Source: CAYPTY01 sp965659005 | GTDB taxonomy: Bacteria > Bacteroidota > Rhodothermia > Balneolales > Balneolaceae | Reading direction: 5' to 3' | Assembly (NCBI GenBank): GCA_965659005.1 | Contig: CBFHVG010000115.1 | Location: forward strand, 1-6,972 | DNA: 6,972 bases | Shown: positions 5,022 through 6,972 of the stretch, piece by piece | Numbering within the stretch: position 1 is the first letter of the stretch | Layout of the letters: the number at the start of each line of letters is the position of its first letter | Program-made: the position numbers and the translations under genes | The notes under the pieces: generated by a model | Database searches by the model: none | Told to the model about the DNA's origin: nothing | The model's input: the letters and a program-made list of their open reading frames with translations, nothing else

Positions 5022-6895
5022 TCACATCTACAAAAAAACTTCATTTACATCATATTTTTTGCCTGTGTGCTGTTGTTGCCATCACGGTAATCGGCTTTAA
5101 CGATACAGTAAAGGCTCAACTACAGGACGGTCCACCTAGAGAATTTACAGATCCTGATCAACTACTTACTCTGGATAAGAATAATACCTTTCCTGAAGCA
5201 ATTTCTGTTATTAATCAATTTGCTCAGGACTACGAGAACAAATTTATTATAGATAGGTCTAATTTTACTGGGTCAATTGGTCTTGATTTACCATCTATGT
5301 ACTGGAAAGATGCTTTGGACTTTATTCTAAACTTCAATGGTCTTGAACTGGTTAATAACGAAACCTATTATCAAATTCAGATCCCTGAAGTAATGGATGG
5401 GCTTACTTCAGCTTCGGCTGGTGGAACAGGTCCTAATGTGCAAGCACTAGCATCTTTAAAAACTCGTGAAATACGTATTAACGCAACTTTCTTTGAAGGT
5501 AATAAGCGTGCTCTACAAGAAATAGGTGTTGATTGGTCGACGCTTACTAGTGATGTTCCTGCCAGAATTGGTGATTTTGTTACTGAACAGGGACAAGAGC
5601 AATTACCAACAGACTTATTCACAAATGATCAATTTGTGAATGTAAACTCATTTGGAGCTCAGAACGTCTCACAAAATGTATTCAATGCAGTTTTTAATTC
5701 CGGTGAGATAGGGAATTCTCAAATAAGTGTTCAAGCTCTCTTCTCTGCATTTGAAGCTGACAACTTGGGTGAAATATTAGCGACTCCGTTTACTACAGTT
5801 ATAGATGGTGAGGAAGGTAAAATTCAAGTAGGGCAGGACTTCTCAATTAAACAAAGAGATTTCGCCGGAAACGTTACTGATGTATTCTTTAGTACTGGTA
5901 CTATTCTTACCGTTACTCCTAATGTTATTGTTGAAGATTCAATTGAATTCATCTACTTAGACGTTGCTGCGGAAAGATCATCTGCCGCTCCAGATCCAGT
6001 TAGTACTATCATTAACAAAACAGAAGCTACAACAAAAGCATTGTTGGTAGATGGCGAAACAACAGTTTTAGCAGGTCTATATCGAACTGAACAACAGTCA
6101 ATACGTCGTGGCATTCCTTTATTAAAGGATATCCCTGTACTTGGTTATCTATTTGGTTATAACTCTAAAGATGTAATTGAAAATGAGCTTGTCATATTAA
6201 TTACAGCTGAGATAGTGAATACTATTCCTGAGAGAGTAATTAGTATGGAGCAATCCAAGAAAAGTAAGCGACAAATTCTTGATGATGCTAGACAAAGAAA
6301 TAAGAATGATTTAGACTACATACCTCCAACTGTTTTGGAAATTTTACCACCACTAGCTGAAATGGATTCAGATTCAGTCACAGAAGATAATTCAATAGCT
6401 ATGGATGAATCTCCAGAAGTTCAATCAGAAGATTCTGTTCAAGTTGATGTAACTGATGCTGGTGAAGGAACAACTAATCCAGAAGACTTTACTCCAGAGC
6501 AGGAGCAACTTGCTGAAGAATTATCTTTACCTGTTGATGATCCCGAACTGATGGTTGTAATTCCAAAGGCATTTGATCTTGAAAAATTTCTTGAATACAA
6601 GGAAAATGGGGTAGAGATACCTGAAGAAGTATCAGAGGAAAAGTTTTACGTAATAGGGGGATCATTTATTGTTCGTAAGAACGCATACACATTCCAGGAT
6701 AGACTACGTGAGCTAGGCTATCAGACTAGAATGCTATTCAATACCAGATCCAGGTTTCACTTTGTTGCATACGACGGATACAATACTTTCGAAGAAGCTG
6801 TATCTGAGTTGAAAAATCTAAGAGAGGTAGCCAACCAGGATGCCTGGCTGTTTATCTACAGCAATGGTGAAACAGAATTACAGAATAATCAGTAA
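5018..6895 (+). CDS. Secretin (PilQ/GspD-like outer-membrane channel) with C-terminal SPOR domain
   Basis: This 625-residue protein begins with a Sec signal peptide (basic TKKLHLHH, hydrophobic core about 12-26, likely cleavage after VKA at 33). Residues 58-122 look like an N0/STN domain (AISVINQFAQDYENKFIID ... WKDALDFILNFNGLELV). After a Gly/Ser/Ala-rich linker the secretin core begins at about 150 (REIRINATFFEGNKRALQEIGVDW) and ends near 400. It includes the family signature GETTVLAGL (346-354), then IPLLKDIPVLGYLFG (366-380) and ELVILITAEIV. No N1-N3 (KH-like) domain is apparent between N0 and the core. A Lys/Arg-rich stretch and a long acidic linker (about 440-540) lead to a SPOR domain (542-616: KFYVIGGSFIVRKNAYTF ... 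RFHFVAYDGYNTFEEAVSEL ... DAWLFIY). SPOR domains bind denuded peptidoglycan glycan strands. The ATGA junction overlaps the PilO-P stop by 4 nt. The secretin call is certain and the SPOR call strong. Confidence 0.95.
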   Translation: MITSTKKLHLHHIFCLCAVVAITVIGFNDTVKAQLQDGPPREFTDPDQLLTLDKNNTFPEAISVINQFAQDYENKFIIDRSNFTGSIGLDLPSMYWKDALDFILNFNGLELVNNETYYQIQIPEVMDGLTSASAGGTGPNVQALASLKTREIRINATFFEGNKRALQEIGVDWSTLTSDVPARIGDFVTEQGQEQLPTDLFTNDQFVNVNSFGAQNVSQNVFNAVFNSGEIGNSQISVQALFSAFEADNLGEILATPFTTVIDGEEGKIQVGQDFSIKQRDFAGNVTDVFFSTGTILTVTPNVIVEDSIEFIYLDVAAERSSAAPDPVSTIINKTEATTKALLVDGETTVLAGLYRTEQQSIRRGIPLLKDIPVLGYLFGYNSKDVIENELVILITAEIVNTIPERVISMEQSKKSKRQILDDARQRNKNDLDYIPPTVLEILPPLAEMDSDSVTEDNSIAMDESPEVQSEDSVQVDVTDAGEGTTNPEDFTPEQEQLAEELSLPVDDPELMVVIPKAFDLEKFLEYKENGVEIPEEVSEEKFYVIGGSFIVRKNAYTFQDRLRELGYQTRMLFNTRSRFHFVAYDGYNTFEEAVSELKNLREVANQDAWLFIYSNGETELQNNQ

Positions 6896-6972
6896 CTGAC
6901 CTGTTTCTCAAGGAAGTTGAGTGAAATGCGGTTGAATGCCTGTGGTTGTTCAACATTAACGACGTGGCCGCA
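6889..6972 (-). CDS. C-terminal end of a probable alpha/beta-hydrolase (start outside window)
   Basis: Reading the - strand from 6972 gives 27 codons and a TGA at 6891-6889. The peptide runs CGHVVNVEQPQAFNRISLNF, then LEKQVSY. The pattern GH-x-x-x-x-E-x-P-x-x-F-x-x-x-x-x-x-F-L is the familiar C-terminus of alpha/beta-hydrolase-fold enzymes, where the His of GH is the catalytic-triad histidine. It is too short for a substrate or subfamily call. The gene converges on the secretin gene and their 3' ends overlap by 7 nt. It is probably unrelated to the pilus operon. Confidence 0.7.
   Translation of the reverse strand, partial: CGHVVNVEQPQAFNRISLNFLEKQVSY

Noticed and set aside
5377..5622. 81-residue - strand open frame
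   Set aside because: It is antisense to the secretin gene where that protein has well-conserved secretin core sequence.
6907..6921. Hairpin CTCAA-GGAAG-TTGAG just after the secretin stop as a terminator
   Set aside because: The stem is only 5 bp, no T-run follows on either strand, and it lies within the - strand hydrolase coding sequence.
6931..6954. Inverted repeat GTTGAA / TTCAAC as a terminator
   Set aside because: Six-base arms around a 12-nt loop with no T-run, inside coding sequence; probably chance.
1..6972. CRISPR arrays, tRNA/rRNA genes, insertion sequences or phage attachment sites
   Set aside because: No regularly spaced repeats, no tRNA-like arms and no transposase or terminal repeats were seen; coding genes fill nearly the whole window.

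Overview
The window comes from a low-GC (by eye mid-to-upper 30s %) Gram-negative bacterium. It holds six + strand genes and the tail of one - strand gene. The presence of a secretin shows an outer membrane. The low GC, sparse Shine-Dalgarno signals and a SPOR domain of the style common in Bacteroidota-related lineages suggest the Bacteroidota/Balneolota/Rhodothermota neighbourhood. That placement is inference only, since no rRNA or other phylogenetic marker is present.

Layout: (1) 2-448, C-terminal end of a PilB/GspE-type assembly ATPase with its tetracysteine zinc motif. (2) 529-1035, a small cyclic-nucleotide-binding-domain protein with no DNA-binding domain, preceded by a good sigma70-like promoter candidate. 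(3) 1036-1176, an AT-rich spacer with a hairpin. (4) 1177-5021 continuing to 6895, four tightly packed genes: a PilT-like ATPase, a PilM-PilN fusion, a PilO-PilP fusion and a secretin (PilQ/GspD-like) with a C-terminal SPOR domain. Junctions are a 1-nt overlap, a 6-nt gap and a 4-nt overlap. (5) 6889-6972, a convergent - strand gene end that looks like an alpha/beta-hydrolase C-terminus and overlaps the secretin stop by 7 nt.

Together these encode most of a type IV pilus / type II secretion-like envelope machine. The ATPase(s) act in the cytoplasm. The PilM-N fusion would recruit them to the inner membrane. The PilO-P fusion would span the periplasm and touch the secretin N0 domain. The secretin forms the outer-membrane gate and may be held to peptidoglycan by its SPOR tail. 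The classical pilMNOPQ set of five proteins is compressed into three polypeptides. No platform protein (PilC/GspF), prepilin or prepilin peptidase lies in the window.

The points most worth a second look are the secretin-SPOR fusion with only one visible N-domain, the PilM-N and PilO-P fusions, a PilT-like ATPase whose Asp box has lost its acidic pair, and a stand-alone nucleotide-sensor protein between the two ATPase genes.
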